Positions 51,001 to 63,745 of a stretch of 64,000 nt of DNA are shown here, one piece after another. This DNA comes from Takifugu bimaculatus (Eukaryota; Chordata; Actinopteri; Tetraodontiformes; Tetraodontidae), in assembly GCA_004026145.2 (NCBI GenBank), contig CP034990.1:8026200-8090199 (forward strand), in the 5' to 3' direction. Within the stretch, counting starts at the first letter, position 1. Every line of letters begins with the position of its first letter. The position numbers and the translations under genes were made by a program. The notes under the pieces are model-generated. The model had not been told where the DNA came from. It saw only the letters and a program-made list of their open reading frames with translations, and ran no database searches.

Positions 51001-53929
51001 ACGTACATGAGTGAACTACGAGGCTCTGCAGCCAAGCTGATTTAAGTGGACTAATAGTATCGTCACATTTCAATATTTACACCCAAAACGTCAGGAACGG
51101 TCGCACCAATGTGAAGAATTAGCAAACAGCCTCTTTACCTGCCCGGTAACAGCCAATGCTCTGTTGCTACGAAACAATTTCAATGAACAAAATGGATCAA
51201 GGTCATGCAGAAGATTGTTGAAATTCAGGATAAAAGCATGAGGAAAATGGCTGCATGGTGGAATTTGACAGAAGAAAAGTGCAGCTTCTCTTAATTTGGT
51301 TTGGAGATTTTTTCGGTTTAAAATCTTTTTGCACATTGACTCTGCGTTTCTGTGTTACGGGTTTAGTCCACAGATCTGCAGTTTAGATCTCTTCCAAAGT
51401 GAAAAACTCAAAGTTAAGAGCATATTATTGGACAATCAAGCGTTCCAGCTGAATTCACACCCTGAGGGCTCATGTCTCCAGGTCCAGCTTACTGCTTCTG
51501 TCTGCAGAGCCGGAGACAGCAGCAGCTCCGAGTCCCTATGATCAGGTTTGAATTGAGCTGCTGCGCTGAGACCAGCAGCAAGAGGATGAGTTTATTATGT
51601 CTGTGTTGTTTATTTTCTTTTCTCACATGTATTTTACCTCCCATCATATCACATTTCCTCAGTAATTCAACTCATTTACCCACAAACATCCATTTTCACA
51701 ACTCAAAGGCCTTTAATAGCTTATATTAACATTTATTGAACCAATTACCAATATTCTTTTTGTTTTAACAAAGAATTTAAAATATGACTAAATGGAAAAA
51801 TTTTCCTTGTAACTCAGAGGTGCAACTTTCTCTTCGTATTTGATATTTTATTATTATGAAATTATTAAATACATCTCATCTAAGAAAAAAAAAAAGAAAG
51901 AGGGCTGCACGGCTCCAGTTTAAAATGAACGCCGTCTGAAAATGAAAGCATCGCTTTCATGATACCATCTGACAGCTCAGTAGATACCAGGAGAGGGGAA
52001 AATGTGCATCTCAATAAGAAATCGCTGCCGTCAAATCCTGCTTTAATCAGCGCTGATCAATTGTTGCCAGATCTGCTGCAGGCTGTACGTTTTGATGAGG
52101 AGATATCTCTGATGAATCTATTGTTTGGAGGGGAGAACCCCCCCCCCCCCCCCCCCCCCCAACACACACAGCCCTCCAAGCCTCCCCCTTTTTTGTTGTA
52201 AGGAGATGAGCAGGGCTTGGCCTTGAGCCGCCCCTTCACAATGCACGTTTGTCTGAGCTCATGAATCAAAAGATGAATCATCGCATGTGTCAGTGTCCGT
52301 GTGTAAACTGGGATTTGTGTCTTTGATATTGAGCTTGCCCGGAAGGACAAGAAGCACGTTGGACAACATCAACATTGACTTGAGCCGTTTATCAAATCTA
52401 AATGTTTTAGTATAACTGCGCATCCGTAAAGAAAACAGCAAGAATAAATGCAATTAGTGACACAGACGACCCTGGGTTAGCAAAGAAACTGAAATTTCAT
52501 TTAGACACCGCTAATAATTCCTCACCGGAATCTATAAAGTTTTACATTTCAGTGCTTTCGTTTGTTTGGCAACACCGGGAGCACACAGGAAGTAGAATGA
52601 GGCACTTTTCAAAAGTCGTGCTAGTGCTTGACCTTTGTTGTTTGATTTTTTTGACACGGGTAATTTCTTTGTCGTCATTTAGTTGTCATCAGTCGCTGCC
52701 CAAGTATGCTTCCAAAAACCGCACCTGTGAATTGAGAAATGGCCTCAGTGTCTTAGCTCGTTGCTGCTCAAACAGTTGATAACAAAACAATGAGCTGATC
52801 CTCCACCGAGCTTCCACCTGAACCACCCAGCCCACTGCTGCTGCAAACTCCTGTGTTTTAGCTGCGAAATGGTGGCAGGAGTGAAGGTTAAGCCTCCTCC
52901 TGAGACCCGCAGATGTTCCTCTGCAGGAGGAGGCTCTCAGAGAACAAGGGGAGGAATGATCCTCAGCTATCTCAGCACGTGCACACACACATATTGTTGG
53001 AACTCTGCATCGACTTCATCCTCAAATACCCCAGAATCTAGACAATTTCAGTCCACTCCAGCCCTGAAGCCAACCTTGATTCATATCACAAAATGTAACC
53101 AGGAGCTCAGGTCATGTCCCTCCTTTTGCCACACGGTTCTTCCATTTTTGCATTTTTCCCCTGTCCATTTCCTCTCTCTCATCTCAATCATCAGTTATTG
53201 ATCTGTCTCCAGGGGGGAGAAACCAACCCCAACCTCTATTTTTAGACATACAGCCAAGAGCTCAAACACAACCTGGAATATGGGCGTAGATTCTCTGAGA
53301 TGATGGTTAATTTGGTCACAGCAGATTAAAGATGGGGTCTGTAAGATATCATTTTTGATGTTCAGCTGAAGGGAAATGCAGGGAAAAAAACAATTAATTA
53401 AAAAAAATCATGAAGGTCAACCTAAAAATAAGGCTGGTTTTGAAATCCTGCTGACCTTTTGGAGACAGGAGCTTTTCTGCTGACAACAGAGGACACAAAC
53501 AGCTGATGTTGTGTGCAGATATGTCGATTCTTTCTTTTTCTTTGAAAGGCGCGTCAGCCGTTTCAGCTGAAACGCTCAAATTCTGCCTGTCAAGCACTGT
53601 TAGGATCAAGGTCCTGGAGATTTCAGAGCAACTGTTTTTAGCATTAAGCCCAGACAAGCCAAGACATTTCCAATACCTCACGTTTAAAGCCCCTCCCCCC
53701 ACATTCACCTCAGATTACCAATAATGGACCTGTATTATCACAGAAAAGTGATTTCATTTTTACTGAAGTGGACCTGTAACACGCTCGCGCACTGGTTGGT
53801 TGTTTGATTTGGCTGAGACGGGACATTTGTAAAGCAAGTCTGCTTAGACCTTATCCTCCCTCAGACATCTCAGCCCTTTTCAGCATCGTCAGACATTACC
53901 TGGCAGATTCGTGGGGATTTGACTTCAAG

Positions 53930-54145
53930 TGAATTGTCCCACCAGGGTCACTGAGGCGTGGCCCCTTAATCAAGGAATCATGTGGGAATCTCAGGTTTAT
54001 TCCATAGATTTTACCAGGCAGGAAGTGCTTCCTTGTCTGAACCTGGGATCCCACGTTCTTTGGAGCAAGTGTTTTCTGCCTGGTAGGACAGAAAACCTGA
54101 CCCATCTGTGGTCCTCAAGGACTAGATTTGGGCACCCCTGTGAAA
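53930..54145. repeat. hAT-like non-autonomous repeat with interleaved inverted repeats
   Basis: The segment ends GGTCCTCAAGGACTAGATTT then GGGCACCCCTG, wording typical of hAT-derived repeats in vertebrates. Inside, TTACCAGGCAG (about 54010) pairs with CTGCCTGGTA (about 54076), and GTGGGAATCTCAGGTT pairs imperfectly with AACCTGGGATCCCAC. Confidence 0.45.
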
Positions 54146-56764
54146 CTCTTTGACATTGTTACACACTGTTGGACTGTGATGAAACCCAGAACCATAAAAA
54201 AGGAGAAGATGGGATTTAGGGAATGGCTTCTGGCATCCAGCTGTGATTGTATGAGAACTGCAACTGGATTGGGAGTGGGGGCTGCTAGATGATTTGGATA
54301 ATCATATAATATGACACAAGTGGATTCTGAGCTTGCTCTTCATTACAACTAAAGATCAATCAACAAAGCAATGATTTGCAGTTCTGGTCTAAATTATGTT
54401 TAAGTTCATTCTTGTGTTAACTTAAGTGGGATTTAAGAGGAACAAATCTCTACGTCAATGTTCAGATGTGGGTCTAATTCCTCATCAGTGGGAGCTGCTT
54501 GCATTCACGTCTTGGGGTTGTTTGCCCAAACTGTCCGTTTGTTTGGACATCTGGCAGCTGAAGCAACAGTTAATCCTCAGCAACAACAAGGAGGATTTGC
54601 ACTGATTCATGAGACGTTCATGCATGGAAAACATCTTTGCAATGTTGGAAAGTCTTACGTCTGATCCTGCACCTTTCTATGTGGGGACCTACGTCTTATC
54701 ACCCTCCCCTCCGTTAGCAGCACCCTCCACCTTCTGGCGGAACAGGTTTCCTGAGGAATTGTGAGAAGGTTTCTCAGATCGCAGTTTGTCGCCGCTTTTC
54801 ACCTCATTTCTAAAATTGTCATTAGTAGGTTACATAAATGTTGAAAAATAATCAGCTTATATCTGTTTTAAAAGGAAGCGGAAGCTTTTTTTCTATTTTG
54901 TCAGAACTGAAAGTATGATGTTCTATTTTTAAGGAATAAACTGTGTGTTTGTAAATGCAAACGCTCACATTGTTGCTATTACTGAAACTCGTTTGCCGCT
55001 GCAGCATCAGGAGGGCGACATAAAACATTTAGGAATTTAAAAGTCATTTCAAGTAGATGAGATCACGGGGGCTCCATCTGTAGCTGATGACGCAATGCCT
55101 CATCCAGCAGCAGCTGGGGAAAGGTGTGGATTCCAGGGGGGGGGATTTCCTGTGCTTTTCCACTACCTGGCTGCAAATCCAAGATGGCAGCGCTCACACC
55201 AGGGTATTATTGTGTTAATATTGTGTTAATGTTGCTGAGAAAGATGCTTCCTTAGAAAGACTCCATTTAAATTCAAATCTTGCACATAACTTGTTTTTCT
55301 ATGTTTGCCTGGACTAATTTCGCTCGGTGGTGTTGCTGCCGCCTGTGCTTGCCTCCCGTGGGTGCTCATTACGGAAAAAGCTTGTTAGATCTATTCTTTC
55401 ATTGCCGTTTGAACCTGAAGCTCTCGCCTGTCGACGCGACTATTTAAAACCTGCTGCCATCACGCAGACAAACCAACCCCGTCTCAGCCGCCACACAAAC
55501 AAGCCTAATGGAAGTGCTGCATTGCCGATTGACTTTTCTTTCCAACGTAACTTTCATAGCAAGAAAAAAAAACACAGATTAATACGGAAAAGCTGCTGAG
55601 AACTGCTGCAACAGGCTTTGTTGCAGAATTCCTTTCTTCTGCCGTAACGGGAGAAATATTCTCACAAAAACCAGCATTTGGGCCTCTGAGCCCCCAGTGG
55701 AGAAAAACAACCTGCTATAATTAGTTCTCACTTAAAGACGCCGCCTTAGTATAAACATGCGTGAAGAGCCAGTTCCAACAGTAAATATCTTCAAGGCTTT
55801 GGCAGTCGTGCAGCACCGCCGACAGTTTAAAGACACAACAGAAACATCAGCAGCTCACAGGAGACGCTGGCTGGGCTGTTTTATTGTTTGGTGTTGATGA
55901 AGAGGAGGCTGCTGGCAGCAAACACTGCGATAAGCAGTGATTCACACGGGCAACTTAATCACCGCTTACAACGCAGAGGAATCTGACACACAAGCATGTA
56001 CCTGAAGGCAACATCAGGACAGTTTCCCTCATGGGTCTTTTCTCAGCTCTGGCACATGATCAGTATAAGACTGAAGAGGTATATGTTGGCAGCGTGGTGC
56101 AAAACTGGAAATCCCCCCCCCCCAAAAAAAAAAAAATCCACAAAAAGCTACCAGCTTTGACATTTTTCTGAAAAGAAATGCAGATGGTATGAAAAGGAAA
56201 CATCTCAGCAGAGATTACTCCTCTCTGAACCACTTCTAGTCTTGAGCAGCAGATCCTCAAAGCTTTACCATCCAGAACCCATAAAATAAAGGTTTCTTGC
56301 ACAAAATGTTTGATGCTCTGAATTTCAAACTCTTGGAGGACATCAAATAATTAGAGAACATCAATGAATCGCAACAATTAAACCTTAACATCAGGCTGAC
56401 GAGCTCTAATCCACCTGTGTGAACCTTTTCAAACAAATCAGTTTTGATGTGAAAGTGCACAGGTTATGATTAAAGCGAGTGTCACACTGAGAAAGTGAGT
56501 AAAAAGCAGAGCCAATTCATTGATGAGAGAAGGTAAACTCACAGGTAAGATTTTATTTTTATCACGGGTCGGAATCGGAGCACCAGAGGAAATAAACACC
56601 CACTTGTGAAAAATTGAAAATAAAAGTCAACGAAACAAACAAACGCTAAATAGAGAGGGGGAAAGCCTGGAGGGGGTGTCAGGTTGAGCTAATCAGGAAT
56701 CATGGGAAAATGGGAGAAGTTTGGGGAAAAACACTTGGATTCATGACTGAATAAATCAGGGAAT

Positions 56765-56905
56765 ATAAGAGTTAAAACAGTCACATGATAGGAAGGTTGT
56801 TGGTTTGATTCCAGATCAGGTCTTTATCAGGTGTTGGGACACACCACATTTGGGACGATTATGACTAGGGTAACTGGTTCAAATCCCTGCACCAGCAGGA
56901 GAGCA
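56765..56905 (+). repeat. Degenerate tRNA-derived SINE fragment
   Basis: AACAGTCACATGATAGGAAG then GTTGTTGGTTTGATTCCAG resembles the tRNA-like head of fish SINEs, including a B-box-like GGTTTGATTCC. A second GGTTCAAATCC lies at about 56876. There is no intact tRNA fold. Confidence 0.4.
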
Positions 56906-57006
56906 AAAGAGAGGCCCAAAGGTGGCTCCTTCTGTTCTGCCCATGGTGCAGTTCAAAACTGGAAGCTGGATCAAATGTTGTGGTTTTATGTTGTTTTCCT
57001 GCAGAC

Positions 57007-58687
57007 ATGATGCTGTTCCCAGCGAGCCTTCTGATTGGCCTGCTTTGTATGAGCCATGCAGGCGGTGCCCAGGCTTTCGCTCGCCTGCCGGATGATGTGG
57101 AGCTGCGCTCGGCTTTCTCTGTTGCGCGTACCAGCAGCATGGAGGGTGGGCCCAAGATGACGGTGACCTTTGACACCGTCTATGTCAACATCGGAGGGGA
57201 TTTTGAGCCCAAAGCTGGCTTGTTTCGCTGCAGAATCCCCGGGGCCTACTACTTCTCCTTCACTGTGGGCAAGTTCCCTCACAAAGATCTCTCTGTGATG
57301 CTGATGAAGAACAGGAATGAAGTGCAGGCCATTGTCTATGAAGAGAATGCTGGAGAGGAGAGGAAGGTACGTGGCACTCGTCATCTAACGATCGGCTGGG
57401 TGGGATTAAAGTCATTCATCTGGTCTAACAAATCCTAACCCTAACCCTAACCCTAACCCTAACCCTAACCCTAACCCCTAACCCTATAGTTTTAGAGACT
57501 GAATGTTTAAAACAAATAAATGTTCTAGTCTCCTCATTTTAATTTACTGTAAATTTGATCTATTTTTAATAATCTCTGTCATTGTCCTTGTAGGTGTTCT
57601 AGTAATGTAGTATAAAAGGTTGACATCAGAAATCCCATTTGATATCAAATATTGGTCAGAATATGAAGATAAACAGTTTTTTAAACTGCTCAAACGTGCT
57701 AAAAGCGTCTGTTTTTAATGGTTTGAACTCAGCTAAACGAGCAGTGCCTGATCTCATCTCCCCGGCGATGATAGTGGTTCAGAGTTACTCATCTAAAACA
57801 TTCTAACCTGAAAGAGCAAATCTTCCTGTGGAGAGAGCTGCCTGATTCCTGGCGGACGCCAGCATTGAGTTTGGGTGGTGAAGCAGAAGGACGGAGGCGT
57901 CTGAGTAAACATCTGCTTCCTCCTTTAGGTGCAGAGCCAGAGCGTCATGCTGCAGCTGGATTTTGGCGACACCGTCTGGCTTCGTCTTCACGGTGACCCC
58001 CGCTACGCCCTCTACAGCAACACGGGCCACTACACCACCTTCAATGGTTACCTCATCTACCCGGATGTTTTTGGCTACCAGACTGAGCACCGCCACAGCC
58101 GTCCTGCCCCGCAAGACAGCATCCTTCAAGACAAGGCCAATGAGCACGCCGCAGTGGAGGACGGTGTGTTGGCCCAGAGAGAGGATGAGGAGGAAGAGGA
58201 GGAGGCCAGTGATGAGGATGACCAGAGGTCTGCCTTCTCTGTAGGACGGACCCAAAGCATTGTGGGGGTAGACCAAGTGGGCTTACCTCATCACCAACCG
58301 GTCAGCTTCGACACGGCATTTGTCAACATCGGGGAAGACTTCAACGTGACCGAGGGCATGTTCACCTGCCGCGTTCCAGGCGCGTATTACTTCTCTTTCA
58401 ATGTGGGCAAGATGCCTCAGAAAACGCTCTCCGTCAAGCTGATGAAGAACCACCTGGAGGTGCAGGCGATGATCTATGATGACAGCCAGGGAGAGAAAGC
58501 TCTCCAGAGCCAGAGCTTGATGCTGTCGCTGAAACCTGGAGACACAGTCTGGCTCTACTCCCACCAGAGGGATGGCTTTGGCGCCTACAGCAACCATGCC
58601 AAGTACATAACTTTTACTGGCTTCCTGGTGTATCCAGACTTCCCCACAGCTCCCACTAACCACTCGTATGCCGACAAGAAACCCTAG
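57007..58687 (+). CDS. c1qtnf4: C1q and TNF related 4 (CTRP4), two C1q domains
   Basis: Coding exons 57007-57366 and 57929-58687 (372 aa). The start is the MM right after the acceptor at 57004; a signal peptide MMLFPASLLIGLLCMSHAGG follows. C1q domain 1 is about residues 35-168 (LRSAFSVART, FDTVYVNIGGDF, PGAYYFSF, NGYLIYPD) and domain 2 about 221-355 (RSAFSVGRT, FDTAFVNIGEDF, TGFLVYPDF). Two C1q domains without a collagen stalk is the mark of C1QTNF4. The linker is very acidic (EDEEEEEEASDEDD). NVT and NHS are possible glycan sites. Family knowledge: a secreted cytokine-like protein. The intron lies in phase 0 inside domain 1. It converges on ndufs3, as in human. Confidence 0.95.
57434..57486. 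repeat. Telomere-like (CCCTAA)n in the c1qtnf4 intron
   Basis: About eight tandem CCTAAC units with one extra C, in the intron between the two coding exons. Confidence 0.95.
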
Positions 58688-61600
58688 CTGTGACGCGTGA
58701 GCTGGAGACTGTGGGAGGAATTCATGCAAAGGAAAGTTTCTGGGCCACCACAACAGCAGTTTCCCACATGGAATTGCATCATGGCTCTATAAGGGTTTCT
58801 AGTTCTAATGAATTCCTTATCTCAGACTGGCAGCATCTCTTCAGTTTCCAGCTAATGGCTTCCCAGGAGGAAAAAAATGCAAACTACTCAAAGATTTCAT
58901 TCCATAATGTAAACTCCGTGGTTACCTTCTCACCTCTGTGTCCTCCAGACTTGCATCTCAACAACAACGACGAGTCCTCTCCCAGTACTTCTGTGTTTTG
59001 TGCGGCTGCACCCGCTCCCATTGCTGCATGACTGAAGTATTTTATATTCAAGTGAAGATGTTATCGAGAATGACGGGCAGCTTTACGCCTCTTTCAGATG
59101 TAGCATACTCGACTCACACAGAGACAGACAGCCGAGGCATCGCCGTGGTCCACAAGTGAAGCAACGACATGTTAAAATGACCATATTTAACTTGTGCCGC
59201 AGGTTTGTAAGTGGGAGTCGGCACCGCGGGAGCAAAAAGAGTACAGCTGTCAAGCACGATGTCGCTCCCTCGATCTGAAATTAACTCCCGATTAAGAGTA
59301 TGAAGGATATATTTGAGGCGACCGCTTCTGAGTCCTGCCTGCAGTGGTGCCGATGGGGGGGCTCATTTTATGACTGCTGAAGATAATTAAGATGTTTGGC
59401 TCCTCTTCTGTGAAGCTCTGATATTCACTCTGCTGAATCATGGCACTTACAGGAAAAGAAACTAAAGTAGAAGAGGAATCTGTTATCTTAGTTGTGTATT
59501 GTTGGCTGTCTTGAAGGCCGTGTTCGTTATACTCGTCAAAGACTTGATGTTTCTGCTTGTACAGACGATGTCACTACTTTCTCCGTGTCTTTGGCGGCAT
59601 GTGAAAACCATAAGTGAGCAGTGTTGTCCGCTGTCAGTTGTCCCTTTTTTTTTTTTGCTTTCACCCTGACATTCACAGAGGAAGAGGAGGATGAGCGCAT
59701 CGAACAGATGAACTTTTGAGGAGTGCAGACTGTGCCTCCACCCCAGCTGGTGGCCACATGCTGCTCATGGGCCAGCGGGGACTTGGGACCTTAATTTGAT
59801 TTTTCTATTTCCAACGGCGTAGGATTCATTTCCTCAGATGCCGACCACTGTGGGGGGAACTGGATCGCTCCTTCAGGGCCACTTCAGCGTGCATGGCTGT
59901 TTAATTTCACGCCACCAGGAGAAAGATGATGCTGTTAGAGCTGCACAGGAATGTGAAGCGTGACCTCTCTGTGGCTAAATTGCTGTAGAGTAAGAAAAGA
60001 TCGGAGTTCATAAACAGCAATTAAGTGATGCAAGCTGACCGGGTTTTTGGAACATTATGTACCACCAATTGGACTATGTTTTAAATGATTACTCTCTTAT
60101 TATAAATGGAAGGTTCAACTGATTTTGCTGCTGTTTTTTTTTTTTTGTTCAACAGATTTGTAAATCCAGTTCTGTATGGACTCCACGTTTGTTAGTATTG
60201 ACTTTAAGCCTGTTTCACCTCAAGGCTCAGGTTTTAGCAGCCCAGAATCCTGGTGTTTTAGTCTCATGCTCTTGTTTCCAGCCAAAGGTAAAAGCCTCTG
60301 CTCCAGTCCAAAAGTAAGAAAAGTAGTTTGGCACCAAGTTTTACCTCTGTAACATTTAATGAAACACAAGTACAAGAGTCCTTAAACTTTAGGCTGGGTA
60401 AAAAGGCCTGAAGGTGCCCAATACATCTGAAAATGTTTCTCTATTATTGATCCAACACAGCTCTAATGGACGTCACTTCCTGTTCTCTTTCTGCTGCAAC
60501 ACAACTTATTGTTTTTGTTGCCTATGCGTGGTGTTGTGAGTTATCAGGCTGAGCTAAAGCAGGTTGGACAGGAACCACACAGTTGCAAAGGTGAAGCAAA
60601 TCACAAGAATAAGGTCGGAGAAAGTCCTAAAGCTGCCACGGTTCCCCTCTCAAAGTAAAGGTTTTAAGGGATCAGAACAGTATCGTTGCTCTCAGGCTAC
60701 TGCCTGTGTGAAAACTAAGACTTGGAAAGCATTCTAGAAAAACACTAAAGCACTAAAGTGCAGCTGGTTGCTCTCAAACTGGAAGTGTGAGGATGATGTT
60801 GACTGTGTTTTTTGGCATCTTGGAAATGGTCTCACACCTTCATACGCTTCCATTTCAGCTCCTCATTGCTCATCAACAGCCGCCTGTCCTGCCTGACCTC
60901 TAAAACGCAGCCATTTTAGGGCTGCGAAGCACTAATTTGTTTTTCACAGTATGAGATGTTACAGTGAGCACATCTCATATTAGAAAATAACACATCAAAG
61001 TGAGACCCTCAGTGAATCGCTGGAGCCTGGAGACGGAACCAGTGGCCGGGTAAAAGATAAAACAAGAGAAACTGAGCAGAAGTGAAGAATTTATGTGATG
61101 TATGCATGTAACAGAATAAAATTGTTTAGACAGTTTCACAGTCCCTGTCAGCTACTTTAAATGAATTAACTAAATGAATTATCCGTATAGCAGTTATTGT
61201 TATTGACGTGGTGGATTTTCCTGATCCGTGCATCTTTGTTTCTGCTGAATTAAAAATTGTTGTGCACCTGGTTAAAAATATGGCTCTTTAAATAAGTCTA
61301 CCAAATATGAGCTTTTCTGTTCCTCGTAATCACAAAATATTCAAACGCATTCTGGCGAGAACTTATTTTGTTGAGAATTTTTACATGTGAAATAAAGATG
61401 TTTTAAAAATTAAAACATTGGTTGTACAGCGCCATCTGTTTGTAAGGAATCGAGGGTCATTAAACGCCTGAATCGGTTTTATATTCCGATATAAGTAACA
61501 TTGAAAATATAAAACCAGTTTAGTGGAATTTTGTTCTTTAATCCCAAAGTTTTAAATGTGCTCTTCTTTGAAGGTTCCAGGTGTAGGATTTTACTTTGCC

Positions 61601-61834
61601 TCATAAGTTGTTCCTCAAACCTCTTGACTTCAAACATTGTACAATTTATTTCCCTGATGACAAACTTCAATGTGGGACAGAAAAAAACAAAAAACAAAAC
61701 ATCACAATATATGAACAGCTCAGAAACTTGATCTGGTTTGGAATAAAACTCTGATGAAGTTCAGGTTTATCCACAAATTTAGGCTAAAAGATTTACAAAA
61801 CCCAATAATCCAGAAGATCTTTTTTTCAAGTTAT
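58688..61834. other. c1qtnf4 3' UTR and spacer to ndufs3
   Basis: AATAAA signals occur on the plus strand at 61115-61120 and 61391-61396, so the c1qtnf4 3' UTR may be as long as 2.4-2.7 kb. No other gene was seen; in particular nothing resembling FAM180B, which lies between these genes in human. Confidence 0.5.
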
Positions 61835-61840
61835 TTTATT
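61835..61840 (-). terminator. PolyA signal of ndufs3
   Basis: AATAAA on the minus strand, 74 bases after the ndufs3 stop. Confidence 0.7.
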
Positions 61841-61913
61841 AGTATTTGTATTTACATAAATATTTCAGGTGTGGTTGTTCTGGTGACTAACAGACATGAA
61901 CATGGTAATGACA

Positions 61914-63745
61914 TCATTTTTTTTCGGGGGTCTCGCCGGCCTCCAGTTTGGGCGCAGCCTCTTTGGCCTCGCGATGTGCTGGAAAAACTTCCCAGGGTGT
62001 GTTCAGATCAAACTTCCTGAACTCCTGCGACAGCTCAAGGGGCTCAGCCACCACACGCTTCACCTCGTCATCATAACGCACCTGTAGAAACAGGACCAGC
62101 ATTCGCTCAAATCAAAGACTACCGAAGGTAACAGAGACGAGACTTCAGTTAACAGACAAAAAGTGTAAAAAGTTCATTCTTTTAAGTTTGTTTTGGCCAA
62201 CAAATCTCCATCCCAACACCGAGTATCAAAGCTCTTCAAGGCTTGGATCTAAATTTAGTGATGACCTGAAGATTTGTGCATTTTCTGAGCAAAAAATGTA
62301 TCTTCTCTTTAACCACCAGCATTTTCACATCAATCTGAAAGTAATCAGATTCTCAGATTGAGAGAACTCACCTCTACGTATCCAGAGAGGGGGAAGTCCT
62401 TCCTGAAGGGATGACCTTCGAACCCGTAGTCTGTAAGGATGCGCCTCAGGTCTGGATGGTTAGCGAAGAACACACCAAACATGTCCCACACCTGAACGCA
62501 CAAACAAAGACTCAATTCATCTCAACAAAACAGAATTAAAACACACCAACCTCAAGCTGGCCGCGCAGGCTCAAACTCACCTCCCTCTCATACCAGTTGG
62601 CAGCGATGTGGACTGGGACTGCCGAGTCCACGGGTGTCAGCTCATCCGTGTAGGTCTTGACACGAATACGAGAGTTATAGCGTAGTGACAGCAGGTTGTA
62701 AACGATCTGTAAATGATCAGAAAATAAGAAACAACGAACACCATTAGAAATAAATGCTAGCTGCTCCTTTACATCTTACACAGATTAACCCAGTCTCTAC
62801 ATTAATAATTCAATCTTACAAAAACAGCTAATCTGTATCCCTTTGAGCTGCTACTGTTGCCATGGTAACTGACATCAGCATTGTATTGAGCCAGGAGTTG
62901 CACCAAAGAAACCGGCACACATAAAAGCCCAGACAGGAATGCCAATGCTGCAACCACACTGAACCAATTCTCGTCTCACTTCTGAGGACTCCTGAAGGTT
63001 CAGTCAGATTGTAGGGGGCTTCTAATAACATATAAAAAACCCAATGAGCCTGTTTCAATGTGTGTGTTTGTGTATGCTTAAGAGAACCTCAAAGCGGTTC
63101 TGGCGTGTTGGGATGTCAACAGCAGTCAGATCAATCATGTTCCTGAACTGAGCATTGGTATGGTCCCTCAGGAAGGTCAGAACAGGTACGACTCCATCAG
63201 GATGGATCATCACCTCCAGCTCATCGTAGCAGGTCACCTACAAACCACCAGTTAGTATGGGTTCATCTTACAAGTTGAAATTAACTTCAAAGTGATTAGA
63301 GGTTTTCTGATTCAAGAAGAGGGTGAAGAGAACGGACCTGGACCTGCTGGATATATTTTGGCATCATTTCAGAAACATACTCCCCAAATGCAGCCAGCTG
63401 TTTGTGAATGACAGCATCTTTGGGCCTGACAGTGGCTGCAGGAAGGACAGATAAATATATTAGTAAATGTCTTACACGTGGTCACAATAAATATGAATAC
63501 AGAAAAGCATTATTACAACAACAACCAAAATAAACATCCCCAAAACCCTGCAGATTATTTAGGTCGCTTTGTGGGTTTGTCATATGTTGACAATATCTAA
63601 GTCAGAGAGGCAGAAATAATTACATATATCAAGGACCACAAACAATCTCAATAATGTGCTCCAAGGAAACCTTAAAGCGGACTTACGTTGAGTGTCAGAT
63701 GTAGAGCTCTGCAGTCTTTTGTGCTGCTGGAGTACACACGAAGAT
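61914..63745 (-). CDS. ndufs3: Mitochondrial complex I 30-kDa subunit NDUFS3, 5' end outside the recognised exons
   Basis: Exons on the minus strand: 63745-63687, 63435-63338, 63237-63088, 62706-62581, 62491-62372, 62081-61914. Read in order they give the NDUFS3 chain: SDTQPTVRPKDAVIHKQLAA, AFGEYVSEMMPKYIQQVQ, ELEVMIHPDGVVPVLTFLRD, DLTAVDIPTRQNRFE, IVYNLLSLRYNSRIRVKTYT, WDMFGVFFANHPDLRRIL, GYGFEGHPFRKDFPLSGY-type core, VRYDDEVKRVVAEPLELSQE and the tail EAGETPEKK. This is the core Q-module subunit (NuoC-like), in the matrix arm of respiratory complex I. The 150-, 126- and 120-nt exons are phase 0. The 150-nt exon has a weak GTTCTC donor. The first exon with the start codon and targeting peptide was not identified and probably lies at or beyond the right edge. 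Confidence 0.96.

Larger units (their letters stand above)
42849..57006. other. 14-kb stretch with no recognised coding gene
   Basis: All open frames are short and lack family features. It contains GT-linked repeats, several microsatellites, poly-C runs (45704-45715, 52138-52160), an A-rich block near 49.8 kb, a hAT-like repeat end and a degenerate tRNA-type SINE. It probably includes the promoter and a non-coding first exon of C1qtnf4, because that gene's first coding exon starts right after a splice acceptor (TTTTCCTGCAG at 56994-57004). Confidence 0.5.

Noticed and set aside
56765..56905. tRNA gene
   Set aside because: A B-box-like motif is present but there is no cloverleaf; it fits a decayed SINE better.
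57434..57486. Chromosome end
   Set aside because: Only about eight units, inside an intron, with single-copy genes on both sides.
57803..58753. Minus-strand frames of about 157 codons over c1qtnf4
   Set aside because: They are shadows of the plus-strand C1q domains, which match the family in order and splice phase.
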